A DNA stretch of 5,666 nt from an uncultured Blautia sp. (GCA_905209435.1 CAJLTE010000149.1:1-5666); one strand, 5' to 3'. Shown: positions 1-5,370, counted from the stretch's first letter. Notes: generated by a model not told the origin, from the sequence alone. A program made the numbers and translations.

Positions 1-187
1 TTTTTCCTTTAATATGACCGATCACATTTCCGTAGCAGTCAGTTTCTATCTCATCAAAAACACCGGCCTCTTTCATATACGCCTTTAAAACTTCCGCCGC
101 TTTATCCTCATGTCCTGAATAGCTCTGACAGTTTATCAGACTTTTTGCCAGCTCAATTACTTTTTCGTCCCATTTCTCACTTATCAT
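1..187 (-). CDS. M20-family metallopeptidase/amidohydrolase, N-terminal fragment (cut by window edge)
   Basis: Only the first 62 codons are present; the gene continues past the left edge. The protein starts MISEKWDEKVIELAKSLINC and continues through SYSGHEDKAAEVLKAYMKEAG to CYGNVIGHIKGK. The pattern of an N-terminal helix, S(G)HE/SGxE, an amphipathic helix, then D.YGNVIG..KG is typical of the start of M20 zinc hydrolases (YgeY, ArgE/DapE, CPG2-like), which cleave amide bonds in N-acyl amino acids or small peptides. The nearest resemblance I recall is the YgeY-like group, but the zinc ligands lie outside the window, so the substrate cannot be inferred. The ATG at 187 has an AAAGG upstream with about nine bases of spacing. 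The start lies inside the last codons of a 25-codon ORF (177-254), which suggests translational coupling. The family is clear; the subfamily is inference. Confidence 0.8.
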   Translation of the reverse strand, partial: MISEKWDEKVIELAKSLINCQSYSGHEDKAAEVLKAYMKEAGVFDEIETDCYGNVIGHIKGK

Positions 188-254
188 CTACAAATACCTT
201 TGTTGCACCAAGATTAGTTCTCAGTCCCATTAAAATTGTTTTCAATTTTTTCAT
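177..254 (-). CDS. 25-residue small ORF or leader peptide overlapping the M20 gene start
   Basis: A short ORF begins at the ATG at 254. Its strong Shine-Dalgarno (GAGGCGGA) lies about seven to eight bases upstream, better than the one in front of the M20 gene. The peptide begins MKKLKTILMGLRTNLG and ends KVFVDDK, with a basic N-terminal half and a short acidic tail. It is too short for a transmembrane protein, and I recognise no family. Its stop (TGA, 179-177) lies inside the M20 coding sequence, an 11-base overlap in another frame, so a ribosome ending here could reinitiate at the M20 ATG at 187. No run of one regulatory codon (Trp, His, Leu) is visible, so a classic amino-acid attenuation peptide is not supported. 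It may be a coupling peptide, a real microprotein, or an untranslated coincidence. The promoter, leader and good ribosome site argue for translation. Confidence 0.5.
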   Translation of the reverse strand: MKKLKTILMGLRTNLGATKVFVDDK

Positions 255-294
255 AGTTAATTTCCGCCTCGTAAAAAAATTGTTTTTAAGTCTG

Positions 295-331
295 AAAAAG
301 GCGCAGACACATTGAAGTGTTCTACGCCTTT
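295..331 (-). terminator. Terminator-type hairpin in the leader of the small ORF/M20 unit (possible attenuator)
   Basis: On the minus strand AAAGGCGTAGA (331-321) pairs with TCTGCGCCTTT (307-297), and CAC (319-317) pairs with GTG (310-308). One base bulges (320) and the loop is six bases (316-311). Five U residues follow (299-295). One pair is G-U only in minus-strand RNA (the plus strand has a C-A mismatch), so the element is built for minus transcription. It lies about 25 bases downstream of the predicted start of the 362-390 promoter and about 40 bases upstream of the small ORF. It therefore sits between a strong promoter and its genes, the position of an attenuator or of a terminator ending a 60-base RNA. 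Confidence 0.75.
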
Positions 332-361
332 GTAGTTTCGTTTGCTTTTTGATGGTTCTGC

Positions 362-390
362 ATTATAGGAGCTTTTTTCGAAGTTGTCAA
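362..390 (-). promoter_or_regulatory. Consensus sigma-A promoter for the small ORF/M20 unit
   Basis: The minus strand has TTGACA (390-385), a 17-base spacer and TATAAT (367-362), a perfect match to the vegetative consensus. The predicted transcription start is near 356-358, giving a leader of about 100 bases before the small ORF at 254. The terminator-type hairpin at 295-331 lies in that leader. A consensus promoter this strong suggests a highly initiated transcript, with control exerted at the hairpin. Confidence 0.9.
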
Positions 391-452
391 GAGCTTTTTT
401 ATTAACTTTGAGATTGTGTTTTATAACTTAAATTAAATTAGTCTATAAATAT

Positions 453-466
453 GAATCTAAAGATTC
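453..466 (-). terminator. Weak inverted repeat just after the DUF3881 gene
   Basis: GAATC-TTTA-GATTC on the minus strand forms a five-pair stem three bases after the stop codon, followed by an AU-rich but not uniform tail. It could serve as a weak terminator for the DUF3881 transcript. The stem is short and AT-rich, so this is tentative. Confidence 0.3.
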
Positions 467-468
467 GT

Positions 469-1341
469 CTAAAAATGCAGCTGCCCCTGCAGCCAAATCA
501 GCCCCTTAAATCTGCGTCCCACGGCCGGTTCTCCCAGCAGATCCGCACAGTTTATACACACATCGAACTGGATATCATTGCACTCGATAGTCATCTGGCA
601 CAGTTTCTCACCAGTGAGAATGTTCTTAAAATTCACAAAATCCACGATTTCGCCCATCACACTATACTGGTCACATTCAATTCCATGAGGCATAAAACAG
701 GTATCCACAATTGTCAGCACATCATCTGTGACAATACGCTCGGAAATCATGGAATACATATCCATATCTTCCATTGTAAGGTCTTCCATAGCTTCTTCAT
801 CACCATTTCTGGCAGCCGCGATCAGATTATTGCGGTTTTTTGTCAGCTCCCGCTCTACTTTTACAGCTTCTTTATCTTTCTGGACCGGAAAAAGGATCTT
901 CCCTTCTCTTGCCAGTCCTGTAATCGTCAGTGGCTGTCCTTCACGCATATTCCCCTTATACTTCTCCAGCATATATTCTGCAGGATTCTGAAGATAAAAG
1001 ATCAAAGTCACGCCAAGGCGCATGTCATCACACGCCCCTGCGTAAGACTCTTTTTCTGCGTGTCTCTCCACGACTACACTCTCCTGAGAGGTGATTCCTG
1101 TGCCGCGAAAAAACGGAAATGAATATTCTACGTGAAACTCATTGTCTTCATCATACTGTCCACAGACTGTTATTCCACAGTCACAGCCATAATTCTTGGA
1201 ATATTGTACAAAAACTCCATCTGGATGATTCTCCACTGCAATTTTCTCATCGTAAGTATTTATCACATCCTGAATGATTTCCTGCATTTCTTTACGTGAC
1301 TTTACCTTTGAAAAGCCAACAGTTCTTAAATAACTATGCAC
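469..1341 (-). CDS. DUF3881 family protein, function unknown
   Basis: The 290-residue protein starts MHSYLRTVGFSKVKSRKEMQ, which matches the beginning I recall for DUF3881, a family largely seen in Lachnospiraceae. No signal peptide or membrane segment is visible, so it is probably cytosolic. The N-terminal part has a cysteine cluster (YGCDCGITVC, Cys53, 55, 60), then a region rich in charge and aromatics. Residues about 163-205 form an acidic, helical linker. Residues about 227-287 (MGEIVDFVNF, TGEKL, INCADLLGEP, RRFKGLIWLQG) have the alternating beta pattern and Gly spacing of an OB-like barrel; that is inference from pattern only. Cys262 and Cys265 add a CxxC. The start is GTG at 1341 with SD AGGGAGGTGA. 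An ATG two bases upstream is out of frame. It stands alone between serS and the M20 unit; no partner function is implied. Confidence 0.85.
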   Translation of the reverse strand: MHSYLRTVGFSKVKSRKEMQEIIQDVINTYDEKIAVENHPDGVFVQYSKNYGCDCGITVCGQYDEDNEFHVEYSFPFFRGTGITSQESVVVERHAEKESYAGACDDMRLGVTLIFYLQNPAEYMLEKYKGNMREGQPLTITGLAREGKILFPVQKDKEAVKVERELTKNRNNLIAAARNGDEEAMEDLTMEDMDMYSMISERIVTDDVLTIVDTCFMPHGIECDQYSVMGEIVDFVNFKNILTGEKLCQMTIECNDIQFDVCINCADLLGEPAVGRRFKGLIWLQGQLHF

Positions 1342-1345
1342 ATTA

Positions 1346-1355
1346 TCACCTCCCT
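1346..1355 (-). promoter_or_regulatory. Shine-Dalgarno of the DUF3881 gene, shared by two overlapping start codons
   Basis: AGGGAGGTGA is a near-perfect anti-16S match. The following bases read ATGTG: the in-frame GTG (1341-1339) lies seven bases after GGAGG, and an out-of-frame ATG (1343-1341) lies five bases after it. The ATG frame gives only MCIVI and then stops. Spacing favours the GTG, but the ATG could divert a share of initiations. Confidence 0.7.
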
Positions 1356-1418
1356 GTTAAGCAGTCTTATTGCGAATCAAACAACTTTTTTTCAGATATT
1401 CTCCGGACCATCTGATAT

Positions 1419-1481
1419 TTTACTTTTGACTATTACTATTTTCAGATCATTTACTTTTTATCTATTACTATTTTCAGATCA
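1419..1481. repeat. Two tandem copies of a ~32-bp AT-rich repeat between DUF3881 and serS
   Basis: Copies at 1419-1449 and 1450-1481 share an exact 20-base core, CTATTACTATTTTCAGATCA on the plus strand (1430-1449 and 1462-1481). Their first halves differ by small changes (TTTACTTTTGA versus TTTACTTTTTAT). A third TTTTCAGAT occurs at 1389-1397. No gene lies in this spacer, and I see no convincing promoter for DUF3881 in it. Confidence 0.85.
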
Positions 1482-1493
1482 AAGTCCCATTTT

Positions 1494-1509
1494 TGGTATT
1501 TTTATACCA
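1494..1509. repeat. Short hairpin downstream of serS
   Basis: TGGTAT and ATACCA form a six-pair stem around a four-base loop. It has no U-run on the minus strand, so it is not a standard serS terminator, although it could be a processing or pausing structure. Confidence 0.4.
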
Positions 1510-1519
1510 TTTCGTTTTT

Positions 1520-1539
1520 AAGTCCAATTATTTGGACTT
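1520..1539. repeat. Inverted repeat centred on the serS stop codon
   Basis: AAGTCCAA and TTGGACTT form a perfect eight-pair stem with a four-base loop, and the serS TAA (1530-1528) lies in that loop. On the minus strand it is followed by AAAAAC rather than U residues. On the plus strand five T residues follow the stem (1538-1542). A plus-strand transcript could thus terminate here, but no plus-strand gene is present. Confidence 0.5.
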
Positions 1540-2820
1540 TTTCTCGATTTTTGTCATTCCACCCATGTATGGCTGAAGGGCAACTGGAATATTTACGCTT
1601 CCATCTGCATTCAGGTTGTTCTCAAGGAACGCAATCAGCATTCTTGGTGGAGCAACAACTGTGTTATTAAGAGTATGAGCAAGATATTTCTTGCCATCTT
1701 TTCCGTTTACACGGATTTTCAGACGACGTGCCTGTGCATCACCAAGGTTGGAGCAGCTTCCTACCTCAAAGTATTTCTTCTGTCTTGGAGACCATGCTTC
1801 AACATCCAGAGATTTCACTTTCAAGTCTGCCAGGTCACCAGAGCAGCATTCCAGTGTACGAACCGGAATATCCAGGGAACGAAACAGATCAACAGTGTTC
1901 TGCCACAGTTTGTCAAACCACATCTTGCTGTCCTCTGGATTACAAACTACGATCATCTCCTGTTTCTCAAACTGATGGATACGGTAAACACCTCTCTCTT
2001 CAAGTCCATGAGCACCTTTCTCTTTACGGAAACATGGAGAATAACTTGTAAGGGTTTTTGGAAGCTCTTCTTCCGGAATGATCTGGTCAATAAATTTACC
2101 AATCATAGAATGCTCACTGGTTCCGATCAGGTACAGATCCTCACCTTCGATCTTGTACATCATGGCATCCATCTCAGCGAAGCTCATAACACCTGTAACA
2201 ACGTTACTTCTGATCATGAACGGCGGTACACAGTATGTGAATCCTCTGTTAATCATGAAATCACGTGCATATGCAATAACTGCAGAATGAAGTCTTGCGA
2301 TATCACCCATCAGATAATAGAAACCATTACCGGCAACACGTCTTGCGCTATCAAGGTCGATTCCGTCAAAAGCTTCCATGATTTCTGTATGATACGGAAC
2401 TTCGAAGTCCGGAACAACAGGTTCACCAAATTTCTCAATCTCAACGTTCTCGCTGTCATCTTTACCAATCGGTACAGATGGGTCAATGATATTCGGGATT
2501 ACCATCATATCCTTCAGAAGCTCTTCCTCAACTTCTTTCTCTCTCTTGGAAAGTTCCTCAATACGCTCACCGGAAGCTGCAACCTGTTTCTTAACTTCCT
2601 CTGCTTCATCCTTCTTTCCCTGGCCCATAAGAGCACCAATCTGTTTGGAAATTTTATTTCTCTCTGCACGAAGAGCTTCTACTTCCTGTTTGATCTCGCG
2701 GTTTTCCTTATCCAACTCCAGAACCTTGTCAACCAGCTCCAGTTTGCTATCCTGGAATTTATTGCGGATGTTCTGCTTTACGATTTCCGGGTTCTCTCTC
2801 ACAAATTTGATGTCTAACAT
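1528..2820 (-). CDS. serS: Seryl-tRNA synthetase (serine--tRNA ligase)
   Basis: The 430-residue class II synthetase charges tRNA-Ser with serine in the cytosol; the length is normal for the family. Residues 1-105 begin MLDIKFVRENPEIVKQNI and contain the long antiparallel coiled coil (about 30-102) that grips the tRNA long arm. Catalytic motifs follow: motif 1 near 180-203, the TSE serine loop GTSEHSM (233-239), motif 2 SPCFRKEKG (261-269) with YRIHQFEKQE (279-288), CCSGDL (325-330), SCSNLGDAQARR (355-366), and motif 3 PPRMLIAFLENN (391-402) with its invariant Arg393. The ATG at 2820 has AGGAGG five bases upstream and matches the family N-terminus; an upstream in-frame TTG (2895) lies in repeats and is rejected. 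No T-box is visible upstream. Details of motif 3 and of the LGDAQARR segment differ from the E. coli/Bacillus form. Confidence 0.98.
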   Translation of the reverse strand: MLDIKFVRENPEIVKQNIRNKFQDSKLELVDKVLELDKENREIKQEVEALRAERNKISKQIGALMGQGKKDEAEEVKKQVAASGERIEELSKREKEVEEELLKDMMVIPNIIDPSVPIGKDDSENVEIEKFGEPVVPDFEVPYHTEIMEAFDGIDLDSARRVAGNGFYYLMGDIARLHSAVIAYARDFMINRGFTYCVPPFMIRSNVVTGVMSFAEMDAMMYKIEGEDLYLIGTSEHSMIGKFIDQIIPEEELPKTLTSYSPCFRKEKGAHGLEERGVYRIHQFEKQEMIVVCNPEDSKMWFDKLWQNTVDLFRSLDIPVRTLECCSGDLADLKVKSLDVEAWSPRQKKYFEVGSCSNLGDAQARRLKIRVNGKDGKKYLAHTLNNTVVAPPRMLIAFLENNLNADGSVNIPVALQPYMGGMTKIEKKSK

Positions 2821-2836
2821 GTCTTCCTCCTGTACT

Positions 2837-2862
2837 GATACTTTATTTTTATAGCAAGTATC
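2837..2862 (-). promoter_or_regulatory. Hairpin next to the serS ribosome binding site
   Basis: GATACTT (2862-2856) and AAGTATC (2843-2837) form a seven-pair stem with a 12-base loop, ending about nine bases before the serS AGGAGG. The left arm is part of the 38-bp repeat, so each repeat copy carries a GATACTT that could compete for the single AAGTATC. A role in translation is inference. Confidence 0.4.
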
Positions 2863-2949
2863 TGTTTTATTTTTCCATATCTCTTTTTGCAGCAAGTATC
2901 TGTTTTATTTTTTCATATCTCTTTTTGTGGCAAGTATCTGTTTTGTTTT
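2854..2949. repeat. 38-bp tandem repeat, 2.5 copies, upstream of serS
   Basis: Copies start at 2854, 2892 and 2930, an exact 38-base period. Each begins GCAAGTATCTGTTTT on the plus strand. The two full copies differ at only a few bases (TTTTTCC versus TTTTTTC, and the last two bases); the third fades after about 20. On the minus strand each full copy contains AGAGATATG(G/A)AAAAATAA, a chance-like RBS-ATG followed at once by a stop. The period is not a multiple of three, so it is not coding. Confidence 0.9.
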
Positions 2950-2951
2950 CG

Positions 2952-3003
2952 TTTTATAACAATATTGTCATTACTATTTATTTTTTATAACAATTTTGTC
3001 ATT
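2952..3003. repeat. Second repeat: two 21-bp copies, 31-bp period
   Basis: TTTTATAACAATATTGTCATT at 2952-2972 and its copy at 2983-3003 differ by one base. Each copy contains a short palindromic stretch (ACAATATTGT in the first). The location directly next to the 38-bp repeats suggests local slippage or duplication, or a set of binding sites. Confidence 0.85.
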
Positions 3004-3061
3004 TTTTGCTGTTTTTTTATGACTTATATTCATTTTTTACCAACTGTTCGCAGCAATCAAT

Positions 3062-3586
3062 TTACTCATCTTTTTCAATATTTTCCAAGCCAAAATTTAC
3101 AGCTTTTCTAAGGGCTTCAAGTTCTTCCTGGCTCAACATTACATAGGACTCTCCCTTTACAATTTCTTTCAGATAAAGGAAGCAATTATCTCTGCTGTGT
3201 ACTGCATTCAAAATTACTCCGGAATTATCCTGATCCAACAAAGCCAGTGCAAAACTAAGTTTTCCGCCTACATCATCGAACGCATCATACTTTTCAACGC
3301 CATATTTGCTGAACATAGATTCCAAATGATGTTTGATAAAGCTGATGTCGTGCTCATGATCCTCTTTTGCTTCATAAAGGCGGTCAATCTGAGCGAATTT
3401 TCGTACAAAAACTTTCTCAAGAGATTGTGCGTCACTGCCTTTCATGAACATTTTGTATTTACGTTCCAAACGGCTAAGCCTCATTTTGCTGCTGAATACA
3501 TTCACCGCCAGAACGATGGTCAGAATCAGCAGTAAAATAATAATGATACCCGGGTCGATTCCCAGGCTGTCAAAAATACTGCTCAT
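3062..3586 (-). CDS. DUF4446 family membrane-anchored protein
   Basis: The 174-residue protein has one strongly hydrophobic segment (residues about 13-32, IIIILLLILTIVLAVNV region) followed by a basic stretch (KMRLSRLERKYK), so the C-terminal part probably lies in the cytosol. Residues about 37-95 are charged and helical, likely a coiled coil. The conserved block is YGVEKYDAFDDVGGKLSFAL (95-114) followed by LLDQDNSGVILNAVHSRD and YLKEIVKGES, a pattern I recognise as DUF4446. Function is unknown. The family is regularly found next to parAB in Clostridia. The ATG at 3586 is preceded by AAGGAGAG, and the first bases of that site are the spo0J stop codon (TAAGGAGAGTGCATG), so the two genes are tightly coupled. 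Co-transcription with soj/spo0J suggests a link to the origin or membrane, but this is inference. Confidence 0.85.
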   Translation of the reverse strand: MSSIFDSLGIDPGIIIILLLILTIVLAVNVFSSKMRLSRLERKYKMFMKGSDAQSLEKVFVRKFAQIDRLYEAKEDHEHDISFIKHHLESMFSKYGVEKYDAFDDVGGKLSFALALLDQDNSGVILNAVHSRDNCFLYLKEIVKGESYVMLSQEELEALRKAVNFGLENIEKDE

Positions 3587-3595
3587 GCACTCTCC

Positions 3596-4597
3596 TTATC
3601 TTATTGATTCAAACAACTCAATGATTCTTTCCAGTTCATCTCTGGAATAATATTCAATTTCAATTTTACCTTTATTATTTTTCTTTCTGTGTATAAAAAC
3701 CCGAGTTCCCACGATTCCCTTCATTTTCTCTTCAAGACTCTCGTAAATCGCATCTTCAGCTGTATTTACTGTTTTCTGAGTTTTCTTCGGTGGCTCCACA
3801 ATATGTTTTACCAGTTTTTCAGTCTCTCGAACACTTAACTTCTCATCAAAAATCTTCATTGCCACGCTTGTCTGCTTATCTTTGTCTGTAATCGCAAGAA
3901 TTGCACGAGCATGCCCAGCTGAAATCATCTCATCAATCAGCATCTGCTGAACTCTTTCATCCAATTTCAAAAGGCGAAGGGAATTAGTCACTGCAGTTCT
4001 GCTCTTAGAAACGCGTTCTGCAATATTATCCTGTTTCAGCTTAAATTCGTTGATCAGACGCTTATAGGCCATCGCTTCCTCTATTGGATTTAAGTCTTCC
4101 CGCTGAATATTTTCAATCAGGGAAATCTCAACTACCTGCTGATCATTAAATTCCTTAATGATTACCGGAACTTCTTTCACCCCGGCAAGTTTAGCTGCCC
4201 TCCATCTTCTCTCGCCCGCAATAATTTCATAGTAATCGCCTTTATCCGAAACCAGAAGTGGCTGTAAGATGCCAAACTGCTTAATTGATTCAGATAATTC
4301 CAGTAAAGCATCCTCATCAAACTGCTTGCGTGGCTGAGTTCTGTTTGGCTCTACCTTTGAAATCTTCACAAGCATTTCAGATTTCTTCGGTTCTTCAACC
4401 ACTGCAGCTTGTGCTGTATCTTTTGTTTCTGCAGCACTCTTCACTGCTGAAGCATTCAAAGAACCTTCTTCCTGCTGATGTAAGCTTTCATTTGTGGCAA
4501 CTGACTTTTGCTCCGGCTTTTTTTCAGCTGGCTTCACTGACTTCTCCGGGAAAAGAGCATCCAGACCTCTTCCAAGACCTTTCTTCTTAACTGCCAT
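3596..4597 (-). CDS. parB: Chromosome partitioning protein ParB/Spo0J, CTP-dependent parS clamp
   Basis: The 333-residue protein binds parS, loads as a CTP-gated sliding clamp, recruits SMC and stimulates the Soj ATPase. Residues 1-20 (KKKGLGRGLDALFPEK) are the ParA-activating peptide. Residues about 21-75 are a low-complexity linker. The ParB/sulfiredoxin-like domain (about 76-180) has box I QPRKQFD (88-94), the CTP-binding GERRWRAA (128-135) and ENIQREDLNPIEEA (162-175). A helix-turn-helix region (about 188-210, DNIAERVSKSRTAVTNSLR) reads parS. The C-terminal dimer domain (about 297-333) includes GKIEIEYYSRDELERIIELF. The ATG at 4597 overlaps the soj stop by one base (TAATG), with GGGAGG seven bases upstream. 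The linker makes it longer than B. subtilis Spo0J (282 residues, from memory). The matching parS at 5584-5599 supports the call. Confidence 0.97.
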   Translation of the reverse strand: MAVKKKGLGRGLDALFPEKSVKPAEKKPEQKSVATNESLHQQEEGSLNASAVKSAAETKDTAQAAVVEEPKKSEMLVKISKVEPNRTQPRKQFDEDALLELSESIKQFGILQPLLVSDKGDYYEIIAGERRWRAAKLAGVKEVPVIIKEFNDQQVVEISLIENIQREDLNPIEEAMAYKRLINEFKLKQDNIAERVSKSRTAVTNSLRLLKLDERVQQMLIDEMISAGHARAILAITDKDKQTSVAMKIFDEKLSVRETEKLVKHIVEPPKKTQKTVNTAEDAIYESLEEKMKGIVGTRVFIHRKKNNKGKIEIEYYSRDELERIIELFESIR

Positions 4598-5364
4598 TAC
4601 TCAACCTCCCTGTTTATCACTTCTTCTGCAAGAAGGCGATAAGCTTCTGCTCCTGTGGATCTCGGATCATAAAGAGTAATCGGCTGTCCGTAACTTGGAG
4701 CTTCTGCCAGTCTGACATTTCTCGGAATAATAGTCTTGTAAATATTCTGCTGAAGATTTTCCTTAACATTCTCTACTACCTGCAGCGATAAATTTGTACG
4801 GGCATCATACATAGTAAACACAACGCCCTCAATCTCAAGATCATTATTCAGTCTGTCCTTTACCAGATCAATAGTATGTATCAGCTGTGATAGTCCTTCC
4901 AATGCATAGTACTCACACTGAATCGGAACCAAAACAGATGTCGCAGCAGTAAGTGCATTAATAGTAAGCATATTCAGAGATGGGGGACAATCAATAATAA
5001 TATAATCATAATTATTCTTTATTTTGTCAGTAATCTCTTTCAATATGTATTCTTTATTATCAATACCAACAAGCTCAATCTCTGCGCCAGACAGATTTAC
5101 ATTTGATGGTATCAAATCTACATTTTCTACTACATCTTTGACAATCGTCTTCTCAACATCGGACTGTCCTACCAGAAGTTCATACAAGGTATCTTCTACT
5201 TCATTTTTATCAACACCTAATCCACTGGTAGTGTTTCCCTGAGGATCCATGTCAATTGTCAGAACTTTTTTCCCCTGTTCTGCCAGGCATGCAGAAAGAT
5301 TAATGGCTGTGGTAGATTTACCAACGCCGCCTTTCTGATTAGCAACCGCAATCGTTCTGCCCAA
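4597..5364 (-). CDS. soj: Chromosome partitioning ATPase ParA/Soj (MinD/ParA family)
   Basis: With a TTG start at 5364 the protein has 255 residues and begins MGRTIAVANQKGGVGKSTT, the usual family N-terminus and length. It is a deviant Walker ATPase that dimerises with ATP on nucleoid DNA, is switched by ParB, and in Bacillus controls DnaA. The Walker A box is KGGVGKST (11-18) with signature Lys11 and Lys16, the A' region is DMDPQGN (38-44) with Asp40, and Walker B is IIIDCPP (122-128) with Asp125. The DNA-binding basic patch region is around RNVRLAEAPSYGQPI (215-229). The start was chosen because GGAGG lies seven bases upstream; the earlier in-frame TTG (5370) directly touches the SD. It is first in the soj-spo0J-DUF4446 operon, with its promoter at 5413-5442. 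Confidence 0.97.
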   Translation of the reverse strand: MGRTIAVANQKGGVGKSTTAINLSACLAEQGKKVLTIDMDPQGNTTSGLGVDKNEVEDTLYELLVGQSDVEKTIVKDVVENVDLIPSNVNLSGAEIELVGIDNKEYILKEITDKIKNNYDYIIIDCPPSLNMLTINALTAATSVLVPIQCEYYALEGLSQLIHTIDLVKDRLNNDLEIEGVVFTMYDARTNLSLQVVENVKENLQQNIYKTIIPRNVRLAEAPSYGQPITLYDPRSTGAEAYRLLAEEVINREVE

Positions 5365-5370
5365 TATCAA

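Larger units (their letters stand above)
188..468 (-). other. Intergenic/leader region between DUF3881 and the M20 gene
   Basis: These 281 bases contain, in transcription order, the weak inverted repeat after DUF3881 (453-466), an AT-rich stretch without features (391-452), the consensus promoter (362-390), an A-rich unstructured leader start (332-357), the terminator-type hairpin (295-331), an AU-rich linker and the small ORF from 254. No riboswitch class or T-box core was recognised in the leader. Confidence 0.7.
2821..3061 (-). other. Repeat-rich serS leader/spacer without a recognisable gene
   Basis: The 241 bases between the DUF4446 gene and serS are very AT-rich and hold two repeat families (2854-2949 and 2952-3003), an SD-proximal hairpin and no ORF of note. 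I see neither a good terminator for the soj operon nor a clear -35/-10 pair for serS. Weak combinations such as TTGTTA-18-GATACT exist in the repeats. The conserved T-box core (AGGGUGGnACCGCG) is absent. serS may therefore be read partly through from the soj operon. Confidence 0.6.

Noticed and set aside
451..1122. Long plus-strand ORF opposite DUF3881
   Set aside because: It is antisense to a well-supported family gene, has no SD, and its composition (His- and Phe-rich) is typical of a shadow frame. The other plus-strand ORFs opposite serS, parB and soj were rejected for the same reason.
1124..1139. Degenerate parS-like sequence inside DUF3881 (TATTCTACGTGAAACT)
   Set aside because: Only 12 of 16 positions match and the central CACGTG is broken. 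It is coding sequence and unlikely to bind ParB specifically.
1336..1521. 61-codon plus-strand ORF in the serS-DUF3881 spacer
   Set aside because: It lies over AT-rich tandem repeats, encodes a Phe/Ile/Leu/Ser-rich string expected from such sequence, and has no ribosome site.
2821..2895. N-terminal extension of SerRS from a TTG at 2895
   Set aside because: The extension is encoded by the 38-bp repeats, has no SD, and the ATG at 2820 has a strong SD and matches the family start.
2870..2929. Mini-ORFs ATG-AAA/GAA-AAA-TAA in the 38-bp repeats
   Set aside because: Three-codon frames in A-rich sequence are expected by chance. The preceding AGAGAT is a poor ribosome site.
2852..3003. CRISPR array
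   Set aside because: The repeats are directly tandem with no unique spacers and the two families differ in sequence; no cas genes are present.
5365..5370. Upstream in-frame TTG as soj start
   Set aside because: It touches the Shine-Dalgarno directly; the TTG at 5364 has correct spacing and the canonical N-terminus.
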